Source: Prorocentrum cordatum (Eukaryota; Sar; Dinophyceae; Prorocentrales; Prorocentraceae). Taken from it: a stretch of 64,000 nucleotides of DNA. The notes under the pieces are model-generated. The model saw nothing but the letters and a program-made list of their open reading frames with translations. It did no database searches and was not told the DNA's origin. The position numbers and the translations under genes were made by a program. The stretch lies in NCBI GenBank assembly GCA_963575745.1, contig CAUYUJ010001425.1, positions 232,902-296,901 of the forward strand, in the 5' to 3' direction. Within the stretch, counting starts at the first letter, position 1; every line of letters starts with the position of its first letter. Of this stretch, positions 1 to 11,679 are shown piece by piece.

Positions 1-1420
1 CCTGTAGTTGTCGCCCCTCGTTCTTGTATGTTTCTCCTGCGCACCATGCCATAGGCGCGTGTCCCAAGTAGCTTACATATCAAACAACGGATCCTGCAAT
101 TTGATTATCCATACAAGTTTCGGCCAACTCCTCGTTTCCCATGGTACAAATGGGTTGGGTACGTCACAAGGTTTTTTTACCAGGGAACCTCAGGGGTAAC
201 GATCCCGGCCCCCCTGGGATAGTGTAAACTCATATTTAGGATGGACATGTGGTCATAATCATGATTGATTTACATACCCGAATGGGGGGCGGATAACGCC
301 AGGGGGGTAGAGTCTATTCTTCTTTTTTTGAACAGGAGAATCTGCCTGGTACAAAATACGTGGTGCAATCAACGTGGTGCAATCTACGCCGTTCAATATA
401 TGTTGCAAAAACTGTTTGGGACATTGTACATGGTGCAATATATGTGGTGCGATTCACCTTGTCGAACTCGACCTTGTCAACTCCACTGCTCGCGCAATCA
501 TCCCACCCACCCACCCGCATTCTGATCTTCAAATCCAATGCGGCGGCGATTGCGGTGATTGCTTGGCGTTGGCTGGAACATCCGTGCAGCCACGCTAAGG
601 CGCGCAGGCTCGCGAACAAAGCGGCCAGCTTGTCTGGCGCGACAGACGCGGCCGCGGTGGCGCTGACCCGTGCGGAGTTCTCATCGCGTCTCGCGGGCCG
701 CGACGTCGACAACGGCAGGCATGATGGTGATAGTAGCAGTGCTGGTGACGTGACCATGACGACGGCAAGGCCAATGACGGAGCCGATGCTGATCACACCG
801 AGGACGATAATGGCGTCAACGTGTCTGCAAACTGGACGGATTTCGACATGCGAACGCGGCCGACGCACGCGAGCGGCCCGCATGGTATTATTTGACCAGG
901 ATCGTCTCCCCCCAGCACGCGCGCAAAGGCGTTCGAATGCGTTCGACATGCGCGCGCGAGAGCCTGTTTGGTCGCAGTTGATGGACATGATGATCCACCT
1001 GCGGTGTCTGCTGAATTCGTGCACGCGCAGACTTGAAGTGAAAGCTGAAAGCCATGTTTGGGGACCATGTTTAAATGGTTTCCATACCCTCGATGTTGAC
1101 ATCCATACGAAACCTAAGGTTATGGAAACAAATCGGAATGCGCGCGACGACGCGCGCGTCTGCATTCCGTCCCGTATTTCGCAAACAAATCCATGATGCA
1201 AGCGGATGGTTTCTGACAGCCGAATGTGCGCGCATAAATGGCGGGGGCTTGCCTAGGTGGGCTGACAGGATTTATGTTCAGAACGAACGACGGGGCAGAA
1301 TCGTATGTAAACTGCACATCTCCAGAGTGTATCGACAATCCAGGGGGAGATACCAATTCCTTTTTTTGAGGAAGAGAATACAGGATGTGCAACAGATGGT
1401 GTGCATTCAATGTGGCGCAC
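1..1420. other. No recognisable gene
   Basis: Open frames of up to 295 codons exist on both strands (for example 314-1201 minus and 360-1196 plus). They overlap each other almost completely, have no recognisable motif, and look like chance opening in moderately GC-rich sequence. The only structure I see is the short degenerate repeat listed separately at 352-470. Confidence 0.5.
352..470. repeat. Degenerate TGGTGCAAT short repeat
   Basis: The 9-mer TGGTGCAAT or a close variant recurs at irregular 12-20 base spacing (acgTGGTGCAATcaacgTGG and onward to atgTGGTGCGATtcacc). It is a decayed minisatellite; no function is visible. Confidence 0.5.
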
Positions 1421-1435
1421 ACAAGTTGGCAACGA

Positions 1436-1630
1436 CGAGGTGGCGACGGGGCGGCGACGCTGGCAACATAGCCGCCAAACCACATAGGCCAAGGCGACGG
1501 GCGGCGACGGGGCGGCGACGGCGACAACATAGCCGCCACACCGGCACACAGATCCAGACGACGGGCGGCGACGAGGCGGCGACGGGGCGGCGACGGCGAT
1601 AGCATAGCCCCCAGACCGCCACACAGGTCC
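1436..1630. repeat. GGCGAC-rich tandem repeat, unit about 60-75 bp
   Basis: A unit made of GGCGACGGGGCGGCGACGG followed by CAACATAGCCGCC recurs about two and a half times, with the CATAGCC block near 1466, 1527 and 1602. The overlapping frames on both strands are repeat products. Confidence 0.7.
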
Positions 1631-1639
1631 AGCTCCTGA

Positions 1640-2525
1640 GAAAAGATGAAGATAAAACCCCAAGTGCAAGCACTGTTTGGTGAATCAACTGTCGGAGGTT
1701 CGTGCTGATTTCTTGGATCGGCGCTGGGCCCCCCTCACTGGAGCGCAGAGCGCGCCAAGGGCGGCGCTGAAGGCGCCGCCATGGGGCTCCAGCGCAGATC
1801 CGGGGAATCCGCGCCCGACCTCCGAAGTTCTCTATTTATGTGATTCTCTCTTCCCCGATCCCCGCCTCGCTGGCGGGAGGCCCCGCCCTGCGCTCCCCCG
1901 CGGCGGGACGGGGCGGGGCCTGGCGCACGATGCCGGAGCGCACGGCCCCGTGCGCGCACGAGGCGACGGCGGCCTGGATGGAGCGGGGCTCGAAGGCGGG
2001 GTCCTGGTGAGGGTCGCGGGTCGGATCGGCTCGGCAGGAGGGAACGTCGCGAGCCACAGCGCCGTCCGGGGGAGAAAACGCTCAAAAAGAAGCTACAGCA
2101 GTACATGTGTCCGTCCTGCTCGGCGGAGAATTTCTAAGAATCCATGCTTTCCCTCTCCCTTGTCGCACAGGAGCCTCGAGGTCTCCGTGACTGCGTTCCT
2201 CGTCCCATCCCTCGCTCCAAGTTGTGGTGCTGTTGCACTACCTGAAGCTGTCGGCCCAACGCCGCTCCCGGGGTCCCCTGGCCCCTCTGGCGCGGGTCGT
2301 GTTGCTGCCCTGTGTGCGCACCGCTGCAGCCGCTGCATGGTGTGCGTGCTGACGGTACGGGCTCGGAGTGCCAGACAGCATGCCGAAGAACGAAAGACGA
2401 GCAGGCGCCATCAGGGGGCGGCAGGAGCAGCGCACAAGGGACGGTCTTACACAGACTGGCGAGACTAGGTACACCCCGCCAAATGCTTAAGAAATCATGG
2501 GTTCAGAAATACATAGTCTCAGAAC
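1640..2525. other. GC-rich stretch without a recognisable gene
   Basis: Several overlapping open frames occur on both strands (longest 1677-2468 plus). The translations are rich in Arg, Ala, Gly and Pro with no domain I recognise, and opposite-strand frames are equally open. I see no supportable gene. Confidence 0.45.
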
Positions 2526-2531
2526 TTGAAT

Positions 2532-2600
2532 AAAAACCTAAAATTTCAATTCAAATCTTAGGATTTACATTGAAACATTAAGAATAATCGAGACTCTGGC
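2532..2600. other. AT-rich patch with a small hairpin
   Basis: A sharply AT-rich patch inside GC-rich DNA. CCTAAAATT and AATCTTAGG form a 9-bp stem with one mismatch around an 8-base loop. It is too weak to call a terminator or an origin. Confidence 0.35.
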
Positions 2601-2737
2601 CGAAAATTCACGCTCGACCCACCAGATCGGCCTCCCTAACCACTCGCCCGATACCGAGGCGCCCTGTCCCTCTGCTCTCAAGGAATTCTCAGCTCGAGCC
2701 GTGGCCGCGGGCCGTGGCAAGGCCGTCTGCAGCGGCT

Positions 2738-2812
2738 CACCAACACCACCATCAGCGCAGGGAGCCAGGGGGGGTCCCCCTGGTAGTGTAGTCCCCCCCC
2801 CCTCTCCCCGCT
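2738..2812 (+). repeat. Dispersed repeat, copy 1 of a pair
   Basis: About 70 bases resembling 5588-5668: both run from a CACCA-rich start through GCGAAGAGCCAGGGGGG (here GCGCAGGGAGCC...) to a CCTGGT, GTGT, GTCCCCCC palindromic core and a C-rich tail ending in GAGAG or CGAGA. A short dispersed repeat of unknown origin. Confidence 0.55.
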
Positions 2813-2939
2813 CGAGACATCCCCTATTCCCAGCTCGGGGAGACATCGTGGACCTCGTCGCTGGAGGCGACACCCCTGGGGCGGTGGTGTGTTTTTTTCT
2901 TCCAGAGGGGGCGGGGTATCTATCTCATTATGCGATGTT

Positions 2940-4230
2940 GTATCCTGGTAACGTGCACTGGGATTGTGTTCTGCGCAGGAACGCTCGACCGTTAGATTAC
3001 ACATTCAGGCTCTTGAACATGTGCCTGTCCATCCATTACTACACTGGCAGGACCGAGGTGCAGATATCAGTACTCTGGTTTGAAAGAGGGCTTGGTCTCA
3101 ACATGCCAACTTCATTCAGTATCAAAACCGCGTCTGCCAAATGGCGCTGCCACGTGAAACGCTGGACGAACCATGCACTGAAATGCTTGCTGCCAAATAG
3201 GCCACACACATATGAATACGTCAAACGCCAGACATTTCAAGTAACGCCATGCTGGCCTACTTGGAAACAAAACGCCATGAACATACTAGGGAGGGTTCAG
3301 TGCAGGAGCTCGAGCGCGGATCGTCGGGCACTTGCTGCGCCTGCCATCTGGGAGTTAGCAGGGGTTGTTTTGGACATGCTGCGGATACCTGTGTGCATGA
3401 ATTTTGCAGTATTGCAGCCTTCTCGCGCATGCACTTCCTCACAACTGTCATGTTGCAAGCAGGTGGTATCTGGGATTGGTTGTCCCAGTGCTCGATGAGT
3501 ATGCTGATCCCCAAAATATTCACTTGACAGATCCAATGAACAGGCGAGGCAACAATTTTCAACTCTGGGACTCCTGTGACGAGTTCATACGCTTGATTGC
3601 CAACCGATCTGAAACGACAGACGAGATTCCTGTCACATGTGACAGCAAACACTTGTTTGTCTCTGGCTCCAAGTGAATCCGGCATTGTGGAATAGATAAC
3701 TTCAGCAACTCGGCAAAGCAACTGGCAAGTGGATGTTTTCAGACATGACGATGAAAGCAGTCGTGGGGCATTGTCATGAACCTTGTGACAATGCTTGCCT
3801 GGAGAGCAGCTCGGTGACCTCACGGCCATCTCCCACGATATCATAAAATATATGCGTTGAACGGTGAAGCGAAAATCTTATGGTAATGATGCTCGCTTCG
3901 AGACCTTCTTCGGCGATTGTGACCCAGTGCAGCCAACAAAGTCCTGCACAAAGATTGAAAACAGCTGTTTTCGAAACATCGTTTCTAATAGTTGTGTTCC
4001 TGGCAAGGTTGTTCTCCGCAGCGTAGCCCGAGCGCTGAGTAAGCATCGACGAGATCTGCCCTGGGTGGAATATTCGCAGCCTGGCTACTGCAAAACATGA
4101 TATCGAACGATGTCTTGTCGACTATTAATGCATTCGTCCACATGTACTTGTTGTACATGCAATGCCGTGATTTCGTGACCTGCGTTACGCACCCACGGTG
4201 CTGGACAAGCGTATGATGTAGTCAAGCAGG
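2940..4230. other. Lower-GC stretch, no recognised gene
   Basis: From about 2.9 to 5.4 kb the DNA is distinctly less GC-rich than its surroundings. Plus-strand frames 2701-3498 and 3404-3676 have a normal-looking amino-acid mix (Trp, Tyr, Cys present), unlike the Arg/Ala/Pro frames nearby. I recognise no family. They lie upstream of the RT-like relic at 4239-5052 on the same strand and could be its eroded upstream portion. Confidence 0.4.
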
Positions 4231-4238
4231 CATATGAC

Positions 4239-5052
4239 ATGAGAGATCTTGATTCCTTGTTGGCCGCTACACAAAGACGCAGAATATCTGGAAAACATGT
4301 TTACAGAGGCAAATCGTCGACAGCAAGGCCATCGACAACGCATCAGAAGCACATAGGAGACAGGGTTGTGCACAGTTCACAGAGCCTCAAAAACTGCATA
4401 CAATCATATTTGAAAATGCGCCTATTCCGACTTGCAGGGCGTGTCATCGAGCAGGTCGAAGGCTTAATAATTGGTGGTGCATTGCCAAGGGCTCTGGTGA
4501 AGCTACTGTTATGTGCACAGGAACACGCTTTCGATAGCGAGGGTTGGAGTATTGAAAAACGCAGCGAAAACATATCTCCATACATATGGTGTAGCAGATA
4601 TGAAGACGACGCTCTTGTTCATTCCCAGATGGTGTCCCACCTGCGCAGACAAAATCGCTACTGGCGTGTACGGGGATGACAACGAAATTAAGCACGCTGG
4701 ACAAATGAAAAACAAGTTCCTCGGCATGATAATATGTGACTCTGGCGAAAATATGTCTTGTGATCTGTGCAACCCCAATTGCTTGTGTTTCGCCACTGGG
4801 GGTGCGAAAGCGTTCAACAAATTTCGATTCCGACCGCACATTGGAGACCCCGACGCCGTCATTCCACGGTTGAGGCAGAACTTCTTCAGTCGACGTGCGA
4901 GGTGGACTCAGCTGGATTTGTGCAGCAACCAGGTGAAGCGAGCTATAACCGAAAATGTGCACACGAACTGCTGCGTGCTGGGCACAAGACCCGGCAACTC
5001 TTTGCAGCTTAGCACGTTAGCAGGAGGAGGCGCGACCCGCATTACCTCGTAA
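4239..5052 (+). pseudogene. Reverse-transcriptase-like relic, frameshifted
   Basis: Two overlapping plus-strand frames (4239-4679 and 4513-5052) together resemble a reverse transcriptase palm of a type common in dinoflagellates. The first has EGLIIGGALPRALVKL followed about 40 residues later by SRYEDDALVHS (RYEDD at 4596-4610), in the place of the catalytic F/YxDD box. The second continues with WCPTCADK at 4630 and a fixed-distance KFLGMIICDSGE segment. The join requires a frameshift between about 4620 and 4630. Stops and missing N-terminal motifs make it non-functional. Alternative: an unrelated low-GC gene fragment; I rely on motif order only. Confidence 0.42.
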
Positions 5053-5439
5053 GGACAAGGTTCCTGAAACAAGTTGTAGGATCTGGGCTTCAAGTGCCCA
5101 CCCCACGGCATGTTCCAAGACAGGTGCGCTTAGCAATGTAAATATTGATTGTGATACAGAGGCTCCCTTGTATGCGAGTGGTTCGCTCGCACAACTTGGC
5201 AACACATGCCAATATATCCGTGCTTGTGTTGTTTGCTGTCAGTTGCCGTTTAGTCTCAAGTAGAAGCTTCGTGGCCGAGCCATCGCGATAGCAGCTGGAG
5301 CACAAATTTGCCAAGCTCGGACAGGCAGTGCAGCCGATTGCTGACGCCATATGTGTAACGTCGTCAGGGTTGCCAGCCACAGCTATATACAAAATAGTGC
5401 GTGCTCTGGGGAGGTCCTCCATAGCAACCTGAACTTAAT

Positions 5440-6205
5440 CGGTTAGTGCGTCATCTTCGTGGGGGTCGTGGAACGTCGGAAATGGCGTCATGCAGTTCTC
5501 GCGCAGAGGGAGGAGCGGGCTGGGTGGCGCGAAGACCGCTTTCGCCACCAGAGGGAAAGGGCAACGGGGAGATGGGAATAGGGAAAACCACCACCACCAC
5601 CAGCGCGAAGAGCCAGGGGGGTCCTCCTGGTGGTGTGGTCCCCCCTGCCCCGCCAGAGAGAGCGGGGGAATAGGGGTATGAGAAGCCAGGGGGAGGGAGG
5701 AGAAACCGAGTAGGGAAGGGAGGAGGGGAGCGAGGAGGGGAGGAAGGAAGACCTTGGCGGTGGCTCAACCCGCGCGCCCGCGCCCAGAATACCCTGGAGC
5801 AGATGCAGCGGAGCGAGTGCCCGGGCTCCTGGGTGCCCTTGACTATGGCCTCGAGGCTGGCGCCGAACATCTCCCAGCCAGCCCACTCGACCAGCCTGGC
5901 GGGCTCGAGGGCCCTCGGTGGGATCTCTGGGGTCGGGGCCCCCGGCCCCGCCTACCCCACCCCACCCGCACGCCGAAGGGTGGAGTGCCGGGGGCGGCGC
6001 GCCGGCTGCGAGGCCTCGGGCTGGGGCCAGGCGAGCGGCGAGAAGAAGTTTGCCTTGCGCGACATGGCACAGCGACATTGCGCGGTGGCTTACGCGGGCC
6101 GCCAGGGCGGCACGCTACGTCGGAAACGAGGGCTCTCACGCGCGACCTTACGCGGGCAGCTTACGCGCATGTCGGCGAGGGCGACTCTGTGTTCCTTCGT
6201 CGCTC
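5440..6205. other. GC-rich stretch without a recognisable gene
   Basis: Frames on both strands (5488-6078 minus, 5754-6218 plus) are Pro/Arg/Gly-rich and overlap; no motif is seen. It contains copy 2 of the dispersed repeat at 5588-5668. Confidence 0.45.
5588..5668 (+). repeat. Dispersed repeat, copy 2 of a pair
   Basis: Resembles 2738-2812 over about 70 bases. The best-preserved part is GAGCCAGGGGGGTCC, then CCTGGT and GTCCCCCC, a near-palindromic core. No coding meaning. Confidence 0.55.
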
Positions 6206-6207
6206 GG

Positions 6208-6386
6208 ATAGTGTCTGAGGATGGATAGGGACGGAGGATCGCGCCGCATTGTCGACGCATCGCCGATGAATCGGCGCCGTCGGCGTGAAGAAGGTCGGGC
6301 TCCATATCGAGCTGCATCGCCGATGCATCGGCGATGCGGCGCGACCCTCTGACCCCACCTGCTCGGACCCCGCTTGGGAGGCCTGC
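6208..6386. mobile_element. Palindromic MITE-like element, copy 1 (degraded)
   Basis: Shares the architecture of the better-preserved copy at 31406-31661: an inner terminal repeat (GGACGGAGGATCGCGCCGC at left; TCTGACCCCACCTGCTCGG then GGGAGGCCT at right) surrounding units of the palindrome GCCGATGCATCGGC and the conserved middle GAAGGTCGGGCTCCATATCG. The outer 20 bases of the left terminus are lost. No open frame of meaning; it would be a non-autonomous element. Confidence 0.6.
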
Positions 6387-6449
6387 ACTGATATAGACCA
6401 CAAATCAGGCGCAACGATAAAGAAGGACTGACTGGCTCGGGGAGGGGGG

Positions 6450-6512
6450 GCGACCATCGACCTGGAATCGGCGATACATCGCCGATGTATCGGCGATAGG
6501 CCCCCGATATCG
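6450..6512. repeat. Isolated palindromic ATCGGCGAT cluster
   Basis: AATCGGCGATACATCGCCGA is a near-perfect palindrome followed by GTATCGGCGATAGG. It is related to the internal repeats of the MITE-like family just upstream, but without recognisable terminal repeats. Probably a broken further copy. Confidence 0.45.
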
Positions 6513-6514
6513 AA

Positions 6515-7620
6515 ACAGCGCGTTCCCAGGCTGGGTGGGCCATCGGGATCCTATCGCCGAGCAATGGGCGACTGGGGATCGATGCACCCCCGCACCCCCC
6601 CTCAGCCTGTCCCCACAACCCAAGGTTGCCCCTGACCTTCCGCTCCCTGGCTTACGCGCACATGTCAGCAAGGACGACCCCGTTTTCCTGCGTCGCTCCA
6701 GTGGCGGTGGACTCCGCCATGCGGACCTCTGACATCTGGACATCTGCACGCCCCGAGGAGAGCCCCGGCCGCTCGGAGGCCTTCCTGCCGCCTCCTTGTC
6801 GGCGCACCCCCTCCCCCTTAACACGACGCCAGGACGAGGATAAAAGCGGGCAAGGATAAATCGAGAATCGCTGAGATCCGGCGGCTCTGGAAGATGTATC
6901 GGGCGCCGCGGCCTTCTCAGAGCGTTCTGGAACGCTCTGGAATGGCACTCGTTCGACCGTTGGGCCCAAAGTGGGCCCGACGCTCGCCCGGCAGCAAGGG
7001 CCAGCCCCTTCCTCCGTGGGCGGCCGGCCTGAACCGATCTCACCATCGCCCGCCTCCTGCTCACCCTCCCTCCCAGGACAAGTGTCTGGGGAGCGGGTGG
7101 CGGCGGTAGCGCACTGGGGCCCCTCGACCCGAGGGTTCGCTGGCAGTTCCAGCTTGGGCATGCCTTCTAGCAGCCAGAAGCAGCTTGCAGAAGCGAGACG
7201 GATTGAAGATTGTCGAGGGAGGGAGGGAGAAAGGGGGTGGGAAACGCGACGGCGGTGGGCCGCGTGGGCTTCTCCAGCGGTCAGCCTTCTCTTCGCAGTT
7301 TGCGCTCCGCTGAACCTGCGCTGGAGCGACGAGAATTCGAGCACAACCTTGGCCATGCGCTCTGAGGACTGCACTGCCAGATCGATGCGGCAAGACGCGA
7401 CGACGCTCGCTCAGCTACGTCGAGGTAACTGAAAGGCGGGGATGTGTGTGACACGAGCGCCTGGACAGATCGGCTACGTCGAAGAGGGAAGGCCAGGAAG
7501 AAGGGGGCGGGCACATCCATGGCCTGAGGCGCATGTGAGCGGAAAAGAGGGGGGCAAGGAACATGGTGAAGGAACAAGACGGGGCCGTGCAATCAAGTAA
7601 ATCGCATGGCCTTGGCCATC
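6515..7620. other. No recognisable gene
   Basis: Frames on both strands overlap (6652-7374 minus, 6971-7432 plus). The translations have no motif I recognise. Confidence 0.4.
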
Positions 7621-7631
7621 ATGTGCAACCG

Positions 7632-7654
7632 CACACACACACACACACACACAC
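7632..7654. repeat. (CA)n microsatellite
   Basis: An uninterrupted CA dinucleotide run of about 11 units. Confidence 0.9.
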
Positions 7655-7659
7655 GCACT

Positions 7660-9330
7660 GTTTGAACGTCGCGGGCCGGGCCAAGTCACAAGCCATCCGG
7701 AAAAGACCGCTGGGGCGCGCGCGCCATCTGGGTAATGACAACCTACCAGACCGCCCCAGCCTAACCCGGAACCCCGAATTTCTGGTTGAGGGGCATGGTT
7801 TCCACATTGTGTTTTTGCAACGCTCCCCGACGCCCCCCTTTGGGAATGGATGGCACATTGGAGCATTCGGAATGGGTTTGGGTGGTATTGTGGGTGGTGA
7901 CCAACTGGGTAAGGAAGCGAGTCCGTCAGACCCACACGGGGCAGTGCCGGGGCAGAGCGGGCATCGGCCGCAGCATAGGAGCGCCGTCGGCGGAGCGCGG
8001 CGGCGGCGGCGCCGAACAGGCACACATCAACACGATGTGTAAGTCGGCGGCGCAGAGGAGCATCAGGCGAGGTCGGCAGGCGGAGGTGCCAATAGCGAAC
8101 GAACTTAGTCGAACGCGCCATGATGAATAAACCAATCAAGGTCATGCAACTTGGCGGTGGGAAAACGGGAGACCCCGCAAAGCCAAAATCGGCCCAAACA
8201 CCCGCGGAACGGAAGCTCGACGCGGGAAGTTCGAAGCGCAAACAACCGTCCGGTGCGAATTAAAGCCGGAGGCACCCAAAAAGGACTGCAAGGCTGCCAA
8301 ACCGGCCAATTTGGCGGCGGCGCATACGCGCAGGGAAACTGCGCGACAAAGCAACGCCACCGACCTTGCAGAGGGCAAGGACCAACTTCAGGCGACCGTG
8401 CCACAAATGCAAGAGATCTGCGCGACAAAGATGATCGCGCGGCAAAGACGGCATAGCCTTGGACAACAAAATCTGAACGCGGGAGACCGCTACTTTGCGG
8501 CGTGCATGGGTGGTGGACAGGCGCGAGATTGCCAATGCGCAATTCAGACGCCAGAGTTAGAGCAACAACAACCCCAAACGCAACCAAAGCCGCGAAGAGC
8601 TACAATGAGGCAGGTGAAATCAGAAGCAACAGATGGGGGACCAACTAGCACAAGAGAGACCGCACGCGTCGCCGCAAAGGTCGCACCGCGAAGACCAACA
8701 GGCAACGAAAAAGAATGATGACGAGCCATGCGAACTCGCCAACGGGATACGCCAACGCTCAGACTGAAACAGACCCCCGCGGCGGGGGCGACCCAGAAGA
8801 AGAAACGGGAGAGGATGGGAAAGCAGCGACGGCAAAAATCAGGAGAGGAGCCTGGAGAGACGACGGCGGAAGACCCCGCGACACGGCCGACACGCAACAG
8901 ACCGACGACGGCGACGCGAGCGACCCCCACGACCCAAAGGGAGGAAGGGACCGACGAACCACCGCGGAGAACGCCGCCAGAAAAAAGCACGCTGACATAC
9001 GGCTGAAAGGCAAGCAGGCGCAGCAAATTGCAGCCCTAGGCGTGGACGCCCACGCCCAAGTGCGACGCCCCAGTCTTCCCACATAAGGCGGCGAAGAAAT
9101 CCGCCGACCTTGTCGGCGTGTGACAGGGGTTGTTGCGTCGCCATCGCCGTCGCTGCCGCCGTCGCGTCCCCGCCGCCATCACGTCCCCCCCTTTCACCTG
9201 AATCCGTCATCGCCCACTTCTTTCACTTGGGCCCTCGACCTCGAGCGCGCCGGCCGCAGCGAAACACACTGGCCCACCCACAGCGAAATTCAGCAACGTT
9301 GTCATTGAGTCGAAGGGAAACCCTTTCCAT
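7660..9330. other. No recognisable gene; hydrophilic frames
   Basis: Plus-strand frames 8311-8718 and 8715-9086 are hydrophilic, rich in Gln, Thr, Arg, Lys and Asp, and lack membrane segments. One ends in an AARKKHADIRLKGKQ-like basic patch. They could be remnants of a gag-like or linker protein, but I cannot assign a family, and opposite-strand frames are equally long. Confidence 0.35.
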
Positions 9331-9337
9331 TTGACCC

Positions 9338-9420
9338 TTTCCCCGCGGAGGGGGGGGGCCTGGGGGGGCGGGTCGGGGGGAATCCCAGGGGGGGGCCCGG
9401 GGGGTGGTCCCAGATCCGAA
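9338..9420. repeat. G-tract cluster
   Basis: Repeated runs of 5-9 G on the plus strand separated by short spacers. The antisense reading is Pro-rich. A potential G-quadruplex-forming stretch; no gene. Confidence 0.6.
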
Positions 9421-9429
9421 TACCGCCTT

Positions 9430-11660
9430 CCCGGGACGCGTCGGGGGCGCCCTCCCCCTCCCAGTTCCGTCGAGGGCCGAGGCCTCCAGGGTCGGCGGCG
9501 CCTGCCGCAAGGCCTGAGCAGTATAGACGTTGGCCAAAAGAAGGGCAGCATGGCGCCGCAAGAAGTTGGCGCGAGCAGCTCCAGCAAAAAGAAACGGGCC
9601 GTGGCCAAAGCAGCCCACAACCCGCGACGGGGCGCAGGCAGCGAGGCGGGGCCGGGCCGACGCCAGGTCCAGAAGACCAACGGAAGAAAGACACTACAAC
9701 ACATGAGTGGAACGCACGAAGCCGGCGATAAGAAAAAAACCTGGAACGCAAGAAACGACCGAACACCAAGAAGACAGCCCCTGGGGACAGGTGAACAGGG
9801 AGACCAAAAGGCCCGCCGACAATGCCGCGGGACAGGCCACGAGGTAACTGTGGGGCGCGAAGACAAAACCCACAACACCTGCGGTCGCCGCGCGAGGTGA
9901 AGGACAGGGCAGGGAACGGCGAGCGAGGATGTCGCAACGTCGCAAAAGGCTCTAGCTAGGAAATACAATGGCGCGCAGGGAGGAGAGTAGAAGGGGTGAG
10001 AAAACAAGACAGAGCGAGGGGGGCACTCCCAGCAGCAGCATCGCGCCAAACACGGGCACGGGTAGCCCTCAAATTACTAACGTTGCAACTAATGGGTGGG
10101 GGCACGGCCCAGCCTCTGACCAGCCAGCGCCTCCGCTCGCAGCGCGACGTCGCCCTCCAGCGCCCCGTCGACATCGCCCCCCCCTGGGAGATACTGACCG
10201 GCCGAAATACGGGCGGGAAACAGGGGCGAAAGTGAAGTGGGCAACGGCTGACATGGCATTCGCCATACTTCGCGCTGCACATGACGCACAATGGCGCGCG
10301 TCACCCAGGAAACCATACTTCACCAGACACCCTCCCGATTGCCTGGCAGCCATTGCACCCTGCCGTCGTGGCCAGGCCAATCAATCCACGCATGGCCTCA
10401 CCAAAGTCTGTCGAACAACATCGTGAAGGAGCTGATATCACCCGGTGTGCGCTACCTCCTTCGCAACAGCACGCTGCGAACGCCGCGGGAAGAATTGGCG
10501 CGAATGGGGGAGCAGGCCCGACGAACACCCCCGCATGCAACGCACGTGCCACACTACCAAAGCAAGTCCCACAAACTGGCGACCTCTGCCTTGGCAGCTA
10601 CTGTTCCGACGGGATGAGATCCACAGCGTAACAGATGCGCATCTCCCTGGAAAGATGGGCAGCGCATGGTTGGCAGTCTCCTAAGATTGCTCCCGCAGGG
10701 CCTCTGATAGTAATAGTCTCGGAGCCACAGAACACGCGCGGTCACAGAAGACATCGATAGCTACCCGATGCCTCCGAGGCTTTGAAGATAGGGAGAGCCA
10801 TCGCAAAGGGCGCAAGCTCCGAGCCTCGCTGCGCTTGAACCAACATGGCTACCGGCGACGCTCGCGCTCAGCATTGAATCGGCCAGGGCGACACGTGGCC
10901 CGACCCCTTTCGCGACCCCCCCGCCGCCAGGGAAAGGCCGCCCGAATCGCGGAATGAGCGCTAAACTCAAAATATTCCGCATGCAGATGATGGGCAACGA
11001 GGAAAGCCCGCAGCCGCGCAGAGCTGAATCAAACACGCCCTTGACCGCCGCAGCACATCGGTCCGATCGGTGGCGGGCCTGTCCGCCGGTCCCGCGTAGG
11101 TCTCCAATCGGGCGCGCCCCGCTCCGCGCTGATGTTTCGCTGGAGATATCTAGTGAACGCAGCAAGTTTCGGCGGGGTTTCTCCTCTGGTGCCAGTTCCC
11201 ACGTGGACGGCCATGCGCGTCGGGCCCTCTGTCGCGTCTGCTCGTCGCCCTGATCGACCGGCGGGCGGTCTCGCTGCCCGCTGCCATCAGCGCGCGCCGC
11301 CCCCTGACCCCATTGCTCGCTGGTTTGCCCCCCTGCGCTCGCTGTTGGCTCGTACCCGATCCCACCCTGACGCACTGCCGGCAGGGGGTCGGCCCGCGCG
11401 GTGGAAAAGCCTCCTCACATGGCGGCCAGTCGAGCTCCGGCGCTGGTCGAGAAGTTATGGGGGCATCGGTGGCCACTGCGAACGGAGCGGGGCATTCTGG
11501 GCCCCGATCGGCAGCGCGCGCGCCACGGGGGCACCGCGGCAATCAATCGCGCGGGTCGCCCATCCCTGGACTGCGTGGTAGATTTTGCGCTTTAGGTGAA
11601 TTGAATCACGGTCATGGCGATTTACGCAGGGTCGCACGTTAAACCATTTATATGTGCATA
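9430..11660. other. No recognisable gene
   Basis: Overlapping frames on both strands (for example 9207-10049 minus, 9331-9900 plus, 10761-11375 minus). No domain, signal peptide or repeat that I can support. The plus frame 9331-9900 ends in a basic, low-hydrophobicity region. Confidence 0.4.
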
Positions 11661-11679
11661 AACATGTTTTGGGCGGCTT

